Below, one piece after another: positions 26,198-34,582 of a stretch of DNA of 64,000 nucleotides; position 1 is the first letter of the stretch; each line of letters opens with the position of its first letter. Position numbers and translations under genes: made by a program. Below the pieces are notes generated by a model that had not been told where the DNA came from, did no database searches, and was given only the letters and a program-made list of their open reading frames with translations. Source of the stretch: Aureococcus anophagefferens (Eukaryota > Sar > Pelagophyceae > Pelagomonadales > Pelagomonadaceae); NCBI RefSeq assembly GCF_000186865.1, contig NW_008705566.1:1181824-1245823 (forward strand). The letters are read 5' to 3'.

Positions 26198-28423
26198 ATG
26201 GGCGGCGGAGCGGGTAAGCACGCAAAGGAGCCGGCGCAGGATGTCGGCGACGACGAGGTCTTCTCGCCGATCGTGCCGGAGGAGAAGCGCGAGGACCAGG
26301 GCCAGGGCATGAGCGCGCACCAGTCGGTGCGTTTCGAATTCCGAGCCCACCGGCCGCCCCGGACCGGCCGGCGCCGGCTCCCCCGCCGCTGCCCCCGCTC
26401 GACGGTCCGCGCGCCCGCGCAGGAAAAACTGAAACGAAAGAGCATGCAAATCAACGAGGCCTACGCAAAAGCCGACCAGAAGGAGATGTCGATACACGTC
26501 GCCTCGCTGCGCGCGTGTCCCGCGGCCAAGGTGCCGGCGCCCCAGGTGAAGAAGGCGCGGCGGCCCGCGTCCGCGCCCACGTGTTATGTGCCGCGAGAGC
26601 CGCGCCGCGCGCCGGCGATGTCCGAAAACCCGACCGCGCGCGCGCAGGAGGGCTACAGCGCGCCGGTGAAGCACGAGGGCTGGCTGAGCTGGGCGACGCC
26701 GAGCGGCCAGATCAAGCGCTACTACCAGCTCGTGGGCTGCTACCTCATCCGCTTCAAGGACGAGAAGAGCGCCAAGGGCACGGCCATCTTCCCGACGTAC
26801 GTCCACGGCGTCGAGTCGATCGTCGAGGGCGCGCAGGAGGTGTCCAAGGAGTTCATCGCCGACATGGAGAACCGGGGGTCGAGCTTCTACCTCTACACGC
26901 CGACGCGGACCATGACGCTCTACGCGGGCAACATCAAGGAGCAGAAGGCGTGGATCGCGGCGGTGAACGACGCGCTCAAGGAGGCGTACACGGCGGACGA
27001 GATCGCGAAGAAGGAGGCGTCCCAGGCGGCCATGCGGCCCCTGCTGCTGGACCAGGCCCAGATCCAGTTCAAGCGCATGAACGTCATCCTGTCGAATTTG
27101 CGCGCCGCGGGCTTCGTCGCGGAGCAGGAGAAGATCAAGTCGAAGAAGAAGGGCTACCTCGAGTTCCAGCGCGTCGAGTACGAGGACGAGCAGTTCTACG
27201 CGGACCTGCTCACGGACGAGAAGCCGGAGGAGGCCCAGTTCAGCAAGATGTACTGCGTGCTCCGGTCGGACCAGACCATCGTCTACGGCGCGACGGAGCA
27301 CGAGGCCAAGTCCGACCCCGAGGGCATCATCTCGCTGAACCACCTCCACGTCGTCCTCGACACGGAGACGATCGAGAAGACGGGCAAGATGATCTTCTCG
27401 CTGGTGACGCCCCTGCGCACCTTCGTCATGAAGGCCGCGCACCAGGTCGCCCTCGAGGAGTGGCTCCGCGCGATCATCAAGGTCACGGCGAAGCTCGACG
27501 ACCAGGGCAACACGCTCGCGGCGCTCAACGAGCTCTCGGCCATCGAGTCCGTCACGGACATCGACCTCCACATGGTCCTCGACGACGACGCGGGCATCGA
27601 GGCCTACGAGCACTACATCGAGGAGGCCGCGGCCGACAAGCCGGGCATCCAGACCATCTTCAACTGCTGGAAGCTCGCGAAGGAGTACAAGGACGCGCAC
27701 GAGTACGAGGACGACGGGCCGGGCCACCAGGACCACATGAAGAAGCTCGAGCAGCAGATGATCTCCAAGTACCTCGGCGGCGACGGGTTGCCCGAGGACG
27801 TGTCCAAGGAGCCCCAGGAGGACTTCAAGAAGGCCGTGTCCGACGGCCAGCCGCCGCCCATGGGCGCGCTCCGCGCCGTCTGCCTCACGAAGCTCATGGA
27901 GAAGACCTACGAGGGCTTCAAGGAGACGCCCGCCTACAAGGCCTACGTCGACGAGGCCAAGGGCGGCGGCTCCGCGGAGCCCATCCCGCAGGACGCGCAG
28001 CGCCTCCTCATCTACACGCCCAACGACCCCTCCGCGCTCAAGAAGCGCCTCCAGAAGATGACCCACGCCAAGACCAAGCTCAAGAGCGTCGGCAAGAAGG
28101 ACGACGGCGAGAAGATCTACGAGGCCTGGACCTTTCTGAAATCCAAGGAGGGCAAGGACAAGTCGACGACGATCGGCCGCGACCACAAGCAGGACGTCGC
28201 CGTCGACGACGACAAGAAGGTGAGCCGCGAGCACGCGCGCATCGACTGCACGGGCGACGGCAAGGTCATCTTCATGGACCTCGGCTCCAGCCACGGGTCC
28301 AAGGTGAACGGCAAGTCCGTCGCGGGCCGCGTGTCGCTCGCCGTCGGCGACGTCATCAAGGTCGGCAAGACGAAGATCCTCTTCACCATCATCCCCGCGG
28401 GCGCCGAGGACCCGATCCGCTAG
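26198..28423 (+). CDS. PH-PH-RGS-FHA multidomain signalling protein
   Basis: The domain order is readable. A first PH domain (HEGWLSWATPSGQIKRYYQLVGCYLIRF ... WIAAVNDALKEAY) comes first, then a second PH domain (KGYLEFQRVEYEDEQF ... MYCVLRSDQTIVYG ... LEEWLRAIIKV). An RGS-like helical domain follows (IDLHMVLDDDAGIEAYEHYIEEAA ... FNCWKLAKEYKD ... FKETPAYKAYV), then a C-terminal FHA domain (STTIGRDHKQDVAVDDDKKVSREHARI ... DLGSSHGSKVNG). PH domains bind phosphoinositides, RGS domains bind G-alpha and FHA domains bind phosphothreonine. The Arg/Pro-rich stretch 26327-26422 has GT and AG ends in phase 0 and is probably a 96-bp intron. The N-terminal exon before residue about 140 may be a separate small gene; ATG 26620 (MSENPTARAQ) is an alternative start. 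Confidence 0.8.
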   Translation: MGGGAGKHAKEPAQDVGDDEVFSPIVPEEKREDQGQGMSAHQSVRFEFRAHRPPRTGRRRLPRRCPRSTVRAPAQEKLKRKSMQINEAYAKADQKEMSIHVASLRACPAAKVPAPQVKKARRPASAPTCYVPREPRRAPAMSENPTARAQEGYSAPVKHEGWLSWATPSGQIKRYYQLVGCYLIRFKDEKSAKGTAIFPTYVHGVESIVEGAQEVSKEFIADMENRGSSFYLYTPTRTMTLYAGNIKEQKAWIAAVNDALKEAYTADEIAKKEASQAAMRPLLLDQAQIQFKRMNVILSNLRAAGFVAEQEKIKSKKKGYLEFQRVEYEDEQFYADLLTDEKPEEAQFSKMYCVLRSDQTIVYGATEHEAKSDPEGIISLNHLHVVLDTETIEKTGKMIFSLVTPLRTFVMKAAHQVALEEWLRAIIKVTAKLDDQGNTLAALNELSAIESVTDIDLHMVLDDDAGIEAYEHYIEEAAADKPGIQTIFNCWKLAKEYKDAHEYEDDGPGHQDHMKKLEQQMISKYLGGDGLPEDVSKEPQEDFKKAVSDGQPPPMGALRAVCLTKLMEKTYEGFKETPAYKAYVDEAKGGGSAEPIPQDAQRLLIYTPNDPSALKKRLQKMTHAKTKLKSVGKKDDGEKIYEAWTFLKSKEGKDKSTTIGRDHKQDVAVDDDKKVSREHARIDCTGDGKVIFMDLGSSHGSKVNGKSVAGRVSLAVGDVIKVGKTKILFTIIPAGAEDPIR

Positions 28424-28767
28424 GCGGCGCGCCCCGCCGCAGTCCCCCCCTCTTCCCCCCGACAGGTCGCGTGCCGGGTCCAAGTTCGCGGCCCCCGCGT
28501 CCGCCGCGGTCGACCCGCGCCCCGCCGCGCCGCCTCTCGCGCGCGGCGGCGGCGTCGGGCCGCCGCGCCCGCCCAACCTGCCGTGCGGGTAACGCCGGCA
28601 GTTATCGAGACACCGAGGCGGGGGCCGGGGGGCTCTCGAGAGGACGTCGTCAGTACGTCGTCCGCTCGGAGACGCGGTACACGCCTCGCGGCCGACATCG
28701 ACTGCATCGTCAAGTGCATCGTCCGCATTGCCGCCGGCGAGCGTAAGTCTGGGGCCCCTGAATTTGC
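28424..28767. other. Intergenic region, nothing recognised
   Basis: This holds the 3' region of the PH-RGS-FHA gene and the presumed promoter of ligA. It is GC-rich with a CCCCCC-TCTT-CCCCCC tract near 28443-28460. No reading frame or repeat could be supported. Confidence 0.5.
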
Positions 28768-30717
28768 ATGTTCCGCCGCGCCGTCGTCGCGCTCTCGGCC
28801 ATCGTCGGGATGCGCGGCGCCGTCGCGCTCGTCGCGAGAGCGAGCGTCACGCGCGCGCGCGCGCGCGCGGCGACGCGCCTCGCGTCGGCGGCGCCGCGGA
28901 ACCTGGAGGCGCTCGAGGCGGAGCTCGCGAAGCACGACGACCTCTACTACAACGCCGCGGCGCCGACGCTGAGCGACGGCGAGTACGACGCCCTCGCCGC
29001 GCGCGTCGACGCGCTGCGCGCCGCGCACGCGCTCGCGCCGCGCGCCGTCGGCGCGAAGCGGAGCGGCAACTTCCGCGCGGCGGCGCCCCACGCGGCGCGC
29101 ATGCTGTCCCTCGACGCCATCAAGGTCGGCGGCGACGGCGTCGAGGCCGCCGTCGCCAAGTGGCTGAAGAAGGCCCAGCGCGCCTGCAAGGGCGAGCCCC
29201 TCGGCGCCATCGTCTGCGAGCCGAAGCTCGACGGCCTGTCCGTCTCGCTCCGCTACGAGGACGGCGCGCTCGTCCAGGCGGCGACGCGCGGCGACGGCGT
29301 CCAGGGCGACGACGTCACGGCGAACGCGCGGGCCGTCGCGGGCGTCGTCGAGTCCCTGGGCGCGCGCGGCGCGGTGGAGATCCGCGGCGAGGTCTGCGTC
29401 GCGGTTCAAACGTTCCGCGAACTGGCGGGCGCGGACGCCGCGAACCCGCGCAACTACGCCGCCGGGTCCCTGCGCCAGAGCGACGCCGAGGAGACGCGCC
29501 GGCGCCGCCTGCGCTTCGTCGCCCACGACGCCGTCGGCGACGCGTTGGGAAACGCGTCGTTCGCCGAGAAGCGGGCAGCGCTCGACGCCTGGGGCTTCGA
29601 GGCCGCGCTGCCCGCGCGCGTCGTCGCCGTCGACGGCGACGACGTCGAGGCCTGCGCGCCGGCGCTCGCGGCCTACCACGCCGAGCTCGGCGCGCGGCGG
29701 CCGGCCGTGGACTCGCCGGCCGCCGACGAGCTCCGCTACGAGATCGACGGCGTCGTCTTCAAGGTCGACGCGGCCGCGGCGGCGCGGGCCGCGGGGTCCA
29801 CGGCGCGCGCGCCGCGGTCGCGCGTGGCGCTCAAGTTCGAGGCCGAGGTCCTCGCGGCGACGACGCTCGAGGGCGTCGAGATCGGCGTCGGGAAACGCGG
29901 CGTGCTCACGCCCGTCGCCAAGGTCGCGCCCGTCGCCGTGGGGGGCGTCGTCGTGCGGTCGGCGACGCTGCACAACTTCGCCATGCTCCGCAGTTGCCTC
30001 GGCGGCGCGGACGTCGGCGACGCGGTGCTCGTGAAGCGCGCGGGCGACGTCATCCCGCAGATCCGGCCCGCGGGCGGCGGGTCCAGGGTCTGGGCGCCGC
30101 CGGCGACCTGCCCGTGCTGCGGCGCGCGCACGGTCGTCGACGAGGACGCGGGCCGGGCGACGTGCCCCAACGGCGTGGGCTGCGACGACCAGGCCGCGGG
30201 GCGGCTCGCGCACTTCGTGGGGCGCGGCGCGATCGACCTCGCGTCGGGCGCGCTGGGGAAGAAGAAGCTGCGCCAGCTCGTGCGCGAGGGCGTCGCGCGG
30301 TCGCCCGCGGACCTCTTCGACCTGCTCGACGACCGGGACGCGGCGGCCCGGCGCCTCGAGGCGCTCGACGGCTGGGCGTCCACGTCCGCGGCGAAGCTCC
30401 TCGACGCGCTCGAGGCCCGCGCGGCGCGGCCGCTGCCCCTCGCGGACTTTGTGTACGCGCTCGGCGCGAACCGCGTCGGCAAGGCGACGGCGAAGCGCGT
30501 CGCGGCCCTCGCGGGGACCTGGGGCGCGCTCTGGGCCGCGCTCGACGCGGACGACGCGACGGCCGCGGGCGCGGACCTCCGCGCGGCGCTCGCGGACGCG
30601 CGCGGCGTCGGCGACGCGGCCCTCGCGGGCCTCCGCGAGCTCGCCGCGGACGCCGACGACCGCGACGTCGCCGCGCGCGCGGCCGCGCGGCTCGCGATCG
30701 CCCCCGACGACGGCTAG
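28768..30717 (+). CDS. ligA: NAD+-dependent DNA ligase (LigA type), probably organelle-targeted, BRCT lost
   Basis: This is the bacterial class of ligase that uses NAD+ to seal nicks. The 649-residue protein has an Arg/Ala-rich N-terminal leader (MFRRAVVALSAIVGMRGAVAL) that looks like a presequence. Domain Ia, the NMN-binding part, reads HDDLYYNAAAPTLSDGEYD. The adenylation motif is EPKLDGLSVSLRY with catalytic Lys about 153. ATRGDGVQGDDVT, EIRGEV and NPRNYAAGSLRQ follow. An OB fold contains KRAGDVIPQI, then a four-Cys zinc finger (CPCCGART...CPNGVGC) and helix-hairpin-helix repeats (ALGANRVGKATAKRVAAL). The chain ends about 40 residues after the HhH region, so the usual BRCT domain is missing. 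Eukaryotic nuclear ligases normally use ATP, so this is likely acquired from bacteria or a virus and used in an organelle (inference). Confidence 0.9.
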   Translation: MFRRAVVALSAIVGMRGAVALVARASVTRARARAATRLASAAPRNLEALEAELAKHDDLYYNAAAPTLSDGEYDALAARVDALRAAHALAPRAVGAKRSGNFRAAAPHAARMLSLDAIKVGGDGVEAAVAKWLKKAQRACKGEPLGAIVCEPKLDGLSVSLRYEDGALVQAATRGDGVQGDDVTANARAVAGVVESLGARGAVEIRGEVCVAVQTFRELAGADAANPRNYAAGSLRQSDAEETRRRRLRFVAHDAVGDALGNASFAEKRAALDAWGFEAALPARVVAVDGDDVEACAPALAAYHAELGARRPAVDSPAADELRYEIDGVVFKVDAAAAARAAGSTARAPRSRVALKFEAEVLAATTLEGVEIGVGKRGVLTPVAKVAPVAVGGVVVRSATLHNFAMLRSCLGGADVGDAVLVKRAGDVIPQIRPAGGGSRVWAPPATCPCCGARTVVDEDAGRATCPNGVGCDDQAAGRLAHFVGRGAIDLASGALGKKKLRQLVREGVARSPADLFDLLDDRDAAARRLEALDGWASTSAAKLLDALEARAARPLPLADFVYALGANRVGKATAKRVAALAGTWGALWAALDADDATAAGADLRAALADARGVGDAALAGLRELAADADDRDVAARAAARLAIAPDDG

Positions 30718-30720
30718 GGG

Positions 30721-31968
30721 TTAGGACAGGGGCTTCTGGCGCACGCGGACGTTGAAGTTGAAGTGGGTCCGGAGGCCGCCGAACCAGTCCGCCGTGTTGC
30801 CGAGGCGGAGCACGGTCGGCAGCGGGTAGGGGCTCGGCGTGACGACGAGCTCGTCGCCGCGCTTGAGCTTGACGCGGTTGCGGCCGTCGAAGGTCGCCCA
30901 GGCGTCGGCGCGCGCGTCGCCGTCGACGACGAACTTGAGCTCCGCCGAGTCGGGGAAGACCATGGGCCGGAAGGAGAGGCTGTGGGGGCAAACGGGCGTG
31001 AAGACCATCGCGTTCGCCGACGGGTGGACCATGGGCCCGCCCGCGGACAGCGAGTAGGCCGTCGACCCCGTCGGCGTCGCGACGATGATGCCGTCGGCCT
31101 GGGCCGTCGTCAGGTGCTCGTCGTTGCAGAAGCACTCGACCGCGGACAGGAACTCGGAGTCGCCGCGGTTCACGACGACCTCGTTCAGCGCCTCGTGCCG
31201 CGCCAGGACGTCGCCCGAGCCGCCGTCGAAGACCGTGCACCGCAGGCGCATGCGCAGGGACACGGGCCAGGGCGGCGGCGGCCGCGACGCGCCGCGCTCG
31301 AGCCCCGCGGCCAGGCCCATCGCGTTCTCGACGCCCCCGTCTGCGCTCTCGTCGTACGCGTCGAAGGGCGCGAGGAACCCCAGGCTCCCCGCGGAGAAGG
31401 CGATGACGGGTGGCGGCGCCGTGCGCTGGAAGAGCGCGTTCGCGTAGAGCAGCAGCCCGTCGCCGCCGATCGTCGCGAGGAAGTCCGGCCGCCGCTCGCC
31501 GTCGTCCTCCGACTCCCAGAGCGCCGCGGCGATGCCCCGGTCCGCGAGCCGCGCCCGGGCCCGGCTGTAGAGCGGCTCGGCCAGGAGGATGTCGATGCCC
31601 AGGCCCGCGATCACGCGCGCGACCTCGGACGCGACCCGGAGCTCCGCGTCGTCCATCGACTTCTTCGCGAGCACGAGCGCGCGCCGCGGGGGCCGGCTCC
31701 AGGTCACCTTGTAGGTCGCCGCGGCCGTGCAGCGCAGATACGTCTCGTCGGCGACGTCGCAGGGCTCGCGCCCCTCGCCCATGGTCCGCACGAAGCACCA
31801 GGCGTCGCTCGTCGGCGCCTCCTTGCCGTACGTCCACCCGGGCGTCGACGACGACTGCGTCGACGACAGTTTCGTCAGGCATCGTCGCGGTGGCGGTGCG
31901 AGGCCGAGGGCCAGGTGCAGGCACAGCGCCGCGAGCTGCGGTGCGCGCCGGCCGCGCGACGACGCCAT
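30721..31968 (-). CDS. NAD kinase (ATP-NAD kinase family)
   Basis: Phosphorylates NAD+ to NADP+. The diagnostic motifs are ATIGGDGLLLYANALF (GGDG), FSAGSLGFLAPF, ALNEVVVNRGD, ADGIIVATPTGSTAYSLSAGG and HSLSFRPMVFPD. The start at 31968 gives MASSRGRRAPQLAALCLHLALGLAPP, a signal-like leader compatible with plastid targeting, followed by about 390 further residues. The frame extends upstream but through repeats. Its stop (30721-30723) lies 3 bp from the stop of the convergent ligA. The start is head-to-head with the GH35 gene, 212 bp away, so a shared bidirectional promoter is likely. Confidence 0.9.
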   Translation of the reverse strand: MASSRGRRAPQLAALCLHLALGLAPPPRRCLTKLSSTQSSSTPGWTYGKEAPTSDAWCFVRTMGEGREPCDVADETYLRCTAAATYKVTWSRPPRRALVLAKKSMDDAELRVASEVARVIAGLGIDILLAEPLYSRARARLADRGIAAALWESEDDGERRPDFLATIGGDGLLLYANALFQRTAPPPVIAFSAGSLGFLAPFDAYDESADGGVENAMGLAAGLERGASRPPPPWPVSLRMRLRCTVFDGGSGDVLARHEALNEVVVNRGDSEFLSAVECFCNDEHLTTAQADGIIVATPTGSTAYSLSAGGPMVHPSANAMVFTPVCPHSLSFRPMVFPDSAELKFVVDGDARADAWATFDGRNRVKLKRGDELVVTPSPYPLPTVLRLGNTADWFGGLRTHFNFNVRVRQKPLS

Positions 31969-32040
31969 GTTGGGAGGCAGCTCCAGATTGCCACTGCACG
32001 ATGGGCGAAGTTTGCCGGTGCGATGCGTGTTGACGCCGAC

Positions 32041-32160
32041 CTTGCATCTCTGAATTCTCGCGGTCTGGGGCTGCTCGCAGAGCGTCTCTACGTCTCCGCC
32101 GTCTTGCACCTTGCATCTCTGAGTTCTCGCGTCTGGGGCTGCCTCGCGGAGCGTCTCCGT
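32041..32160. repeat. 69-bp imperfect tandem duplication in a divergent promoter
   Basis: CTTGCATCTCTGARTTCTCG begins at 32041 and again at 32110, followed in both copies by TCTGGGGCTG and a GCGTCTC segment. It sits in the 212-bp gap between the divergent NAD kinase and GH35 genes, so the repeat may carry duplicated regulatory sites. Confidence 0.8.
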
Positions 32161-32179
32161 ACCCCGAGATCTTCGCAAT

Positions 32180-34582
32180 ATGCTGCGCATCCTTGGGCTC
32201 GTCGTCGCCGTGGAGGCGGCCCTGGAGACCGCGACGCTGCCCACGTCCATCCCACGACCATCGACGAAGAACGTGTCCAACGTCTTCCACAACAACACCA
32301 GCCCGGACAACATCACTATAACCGCCGACAGCAGATCGCTGCTCGTCGACGGCCGCCGCTGGTTTCCAGTCGACGGCGAGCTGCACTTCACGCGCGTGCC
32401 GCGATTCATGTGGCGCGAGGAGCTCCGGCGCGTCAAGGCGGGCGGCTTGGATCAGGTCGCGACGTACGTCTTTTGGAACCACCACGAGGAGCTCCGCGGC
32501 GACTACGATTTCTCCGGGCGGCGCGACCTGCGCGCGTTCCTCGAGACCGCGCGCGACGTCGGCCTGAAGGTGCTCCTGCGGCTCGGGCCGTGGTCCCACG
32601 GCGAGGCGAAGAACGGAGGGCACCCCGACTGGGTCCTGGGCGACGACGAGCCCTGCGGCGCGAAGCTCCGGTCCTTGGACGCGCGATACATGGCCTGCGT
32701 CGATGCGTGGTTCGGGCGCCTCGGCGAGGAGCTGGCGGGTCTCTTCTGGCGGGACGGCGGCCCCGTCTGGGCCGTCCAGCTCGACAACGAGATCGGCGAC
32801 TGGAAGTACCTGCTGGGTCTCCGCGAGATCGCGCTGTCGTACGACATCGCGCCCGCGGCCTTCACGAAGACGGGCTGGCCGAACCCGGACGCCGGGTATC
32901 CGGCACGCTACCCCATGCTTCCCTTCTTCGGGGGCTACGCGGACGCTTCCTGGACGAACGACATGAAGGATCAGATCCAAGCGAACACGTTCGAGTTCCA
33001 CAAAGGCCCGATGATGCTCCTCGGAGAAGGCCCGGATCCGACGTGCCCGGGATGTTATCCGCTCGTGCCGGGCTTCCCGTGGCTGGACGTGGAGATGGGC
33101 GGCGGCATGAACAGCGACTACAACCACAGAACGCACTTGGAACCCCTGGACATGGAAGCCCTCGCGCTCTGCACGGTCGGCGGCGGCTCCAACGGCGTCG
33201 GCTATTACATGTACCACGGCGGCAATAATCCCCACTCCAAGCAACACGACGTCGCGGGCGACGCGCTCCGGGACGCGCCGAACGTGACGCTCCAGGAATC
33301 CGCGTGGTCCGCGGCGGGCACGCAGAATCCCACGACGTCTTCGTCCTACGACTACTTCGCGCCGCTCGGCGAGTTCGGCCAGCCCCGCGGCCACTACCAC
33401 GGGCTCAAGGCCTTGCATTTGATGCTCCGCGCCTGGGGCGACGTGCTCGCGGACGCCGTCCCCGTCCCCGGCGGCGGCGACGACGGGCCGACGGCGCTGC
33501 GCTGGGCCGCGCGCGCGTCGCCCGCGGGCACGTTCCTCTTCGTCAACAACTACCAGCGCGGCGCGACGCTCCCGCCCAAGACCGACGTCCGCTTCGCGCT
33601 CGAGCGGGGCGACGCGACGCTCGCCGTGCCGTCGAACGGCAGCGCGCCGCTGACGATCGACTCGAACGCGTCCTTCGTCTGGCCCGTCGACGTCGCGCTC
33701 CCCGTCGGCCGCATCGCCTGGGCGACGGCGCAGCTGCTGACGCGGACGGACGGCGTCGTCTTCCTCCTCGAGACGCCCGGGTTCTCGGAGGTCGCGCTCG
33801 ATCTGGGGTCGGCGGCGCTCGACACGACCGCGGCGCGGACCGACGAGGGCGGCGTCGCCGTGCTCCGCGGCGTGAAACCGTCGCTCGCGCCCTTCGCCAC
33901 GATCCGCGAAAACGGCCGCGAGGTCTCGCTCGTGCTCCTCGCCGCGGAGTACGTGGACCGCGTCTGGACCGACGAGGACGCTTCGCCGCGCCGCGTCTTC
34001 GTCTCGTCTCCGGGGACGCTGTTCGTGCTCCCCGACGGCGACCGCGTCGACCTCCGCCTCGACGACGGTAACGCGCGAGCCACCCTCCTCGTCTGCCCGC
34101 CGCCGGCCGGGGGGACGGGCGTCTTCGGCGCCGTAGACGAAGTCGACCTGCCCGCGCTCGACCCGCCGCGGCCGGCGGTCCGACTCGTCAAGCCCTTCGC
34201 GACGCCCGTGCGATCCATCCCCGTCGTCAAGTCGAGCGGCAAACCCCGCGAGCCGGACTTGGACGACTGGCTCGGGGCCGCGGAATACGAGATCAACGTG
34301 ACGCTCCCGCCGGGCGCCGAGTGGCGGCTCCGCGTCGACTACGCGGGAGACGCCGCGCGCGTGCTCTTCGAGGACCGTCTGCTGACCGACAACTGGTACA
34401 CGGGCTACGAAACCTCCGGCGGCCTCGAGGTCGGCCTGAGCTTCCTCGCCGACGAGAACCCGGGGCTCCTCGGCGGCACGACGACGCTTCGTCTCCTCGT
34501 CCTGCCGCTCCAGAAGAAGGCCCTCGAAGGCAACGTCTTCCTCGACGAGATCGCGGTCCGCCCGGCGAACGTTAATCTTTAG
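32180..34582 (+). CDS. Secreted GH35 beta-galactosidase-like enzyme
   Basis: About 800 residues with a signal peptide (MLRILGLVVAVEAALETAT). The catalytic TIM barrel follows the GH35 pattern: VDGRRWFPVDGELHFTRVP, RVKAGGLDQVATYVFWNHHE, LRLGPWSHGEAKNGGHPDW and the acid/base AVQLDNEIGDW. LDVEMGGGMNSDY probably carries the nucleophile, followed by GYYMYHGGNNPHS and YDYFAPLGEFGQPRGHY. C-terminal beta-sandwich domains follow (EYEINVTLPPGAEWRLRVDY). Such enzymes release terminal galactose from polysaccharides or glycoproteins. Several N-X-S/T sites fit secretion. The last codon's TAG overlaps the TAA of the convergent Uvr fusion gene. Confidence 0.85.
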   Translation: MLRILGLVVAVEAALETATLPTSIPRPSTKNVSNVFHNNTSPDNITITADSRSLLVDGRRWFPVDGELHFTRVPRFMWREELRRVKAGGLDQVATYVFWNHHEELRGDYDFSGRRDLRAFLETARDVGLKVLLRLGPWSHGEAKNGGHPDWVLGDDEPCGAKLRSLDARYMACVDAWFGRLGEELAGLFWRDGGPVWAVQLDNEIGDWKYLLGLREIALSYDIAPAAFTKTGWPNPDAGYPARYPMLPFFGGYADASWTNDMKDQIQANTFEFHKGPMMLLGEGPDPTCPGCYPLVPGFPWLDVEMGGGMNSDYNHRTHLEPLDMEALALCTVGGGSNGVGYYMYHGGNNPHSKQHDVAGDALRDAPNVTLQESAWSAAGTQNPTTSSSYDYFAPLGEFGQPRGHYHGLKALHLMLRAWGDVLADAVPVPGGGDDGPTALRWAARASPAGTFLFVNNYQRGATLPPKTDVRFALERGDATLAVPSNGSAPLTIDSNASFVWPVDVALPVGRIAWATAQLLTRTDGVVFLLETPGFSEVALDLGSAALDTTAARTDEGGVAVLRGVKPSLAPFATIRENGREVSLVLLAAEYVDRVWTDEDASPRRVFVSSPGTLFVLPDGDRVDLRLDDGNARATLLVCPPPAGGTGVFGAVDEVDLPALDPPRPAVRLVKPFATPVRSIPVVKSSGKPREPDLDDWLGAAEYEINVTLPPGAEWRLRVDYAGDAARVLFEDRLLTDNWYTGYETSGGLEVGLSFLADENPGLLGGTTTLRLLVLPLQKKALEGNVFLDEIAVRPANVNL

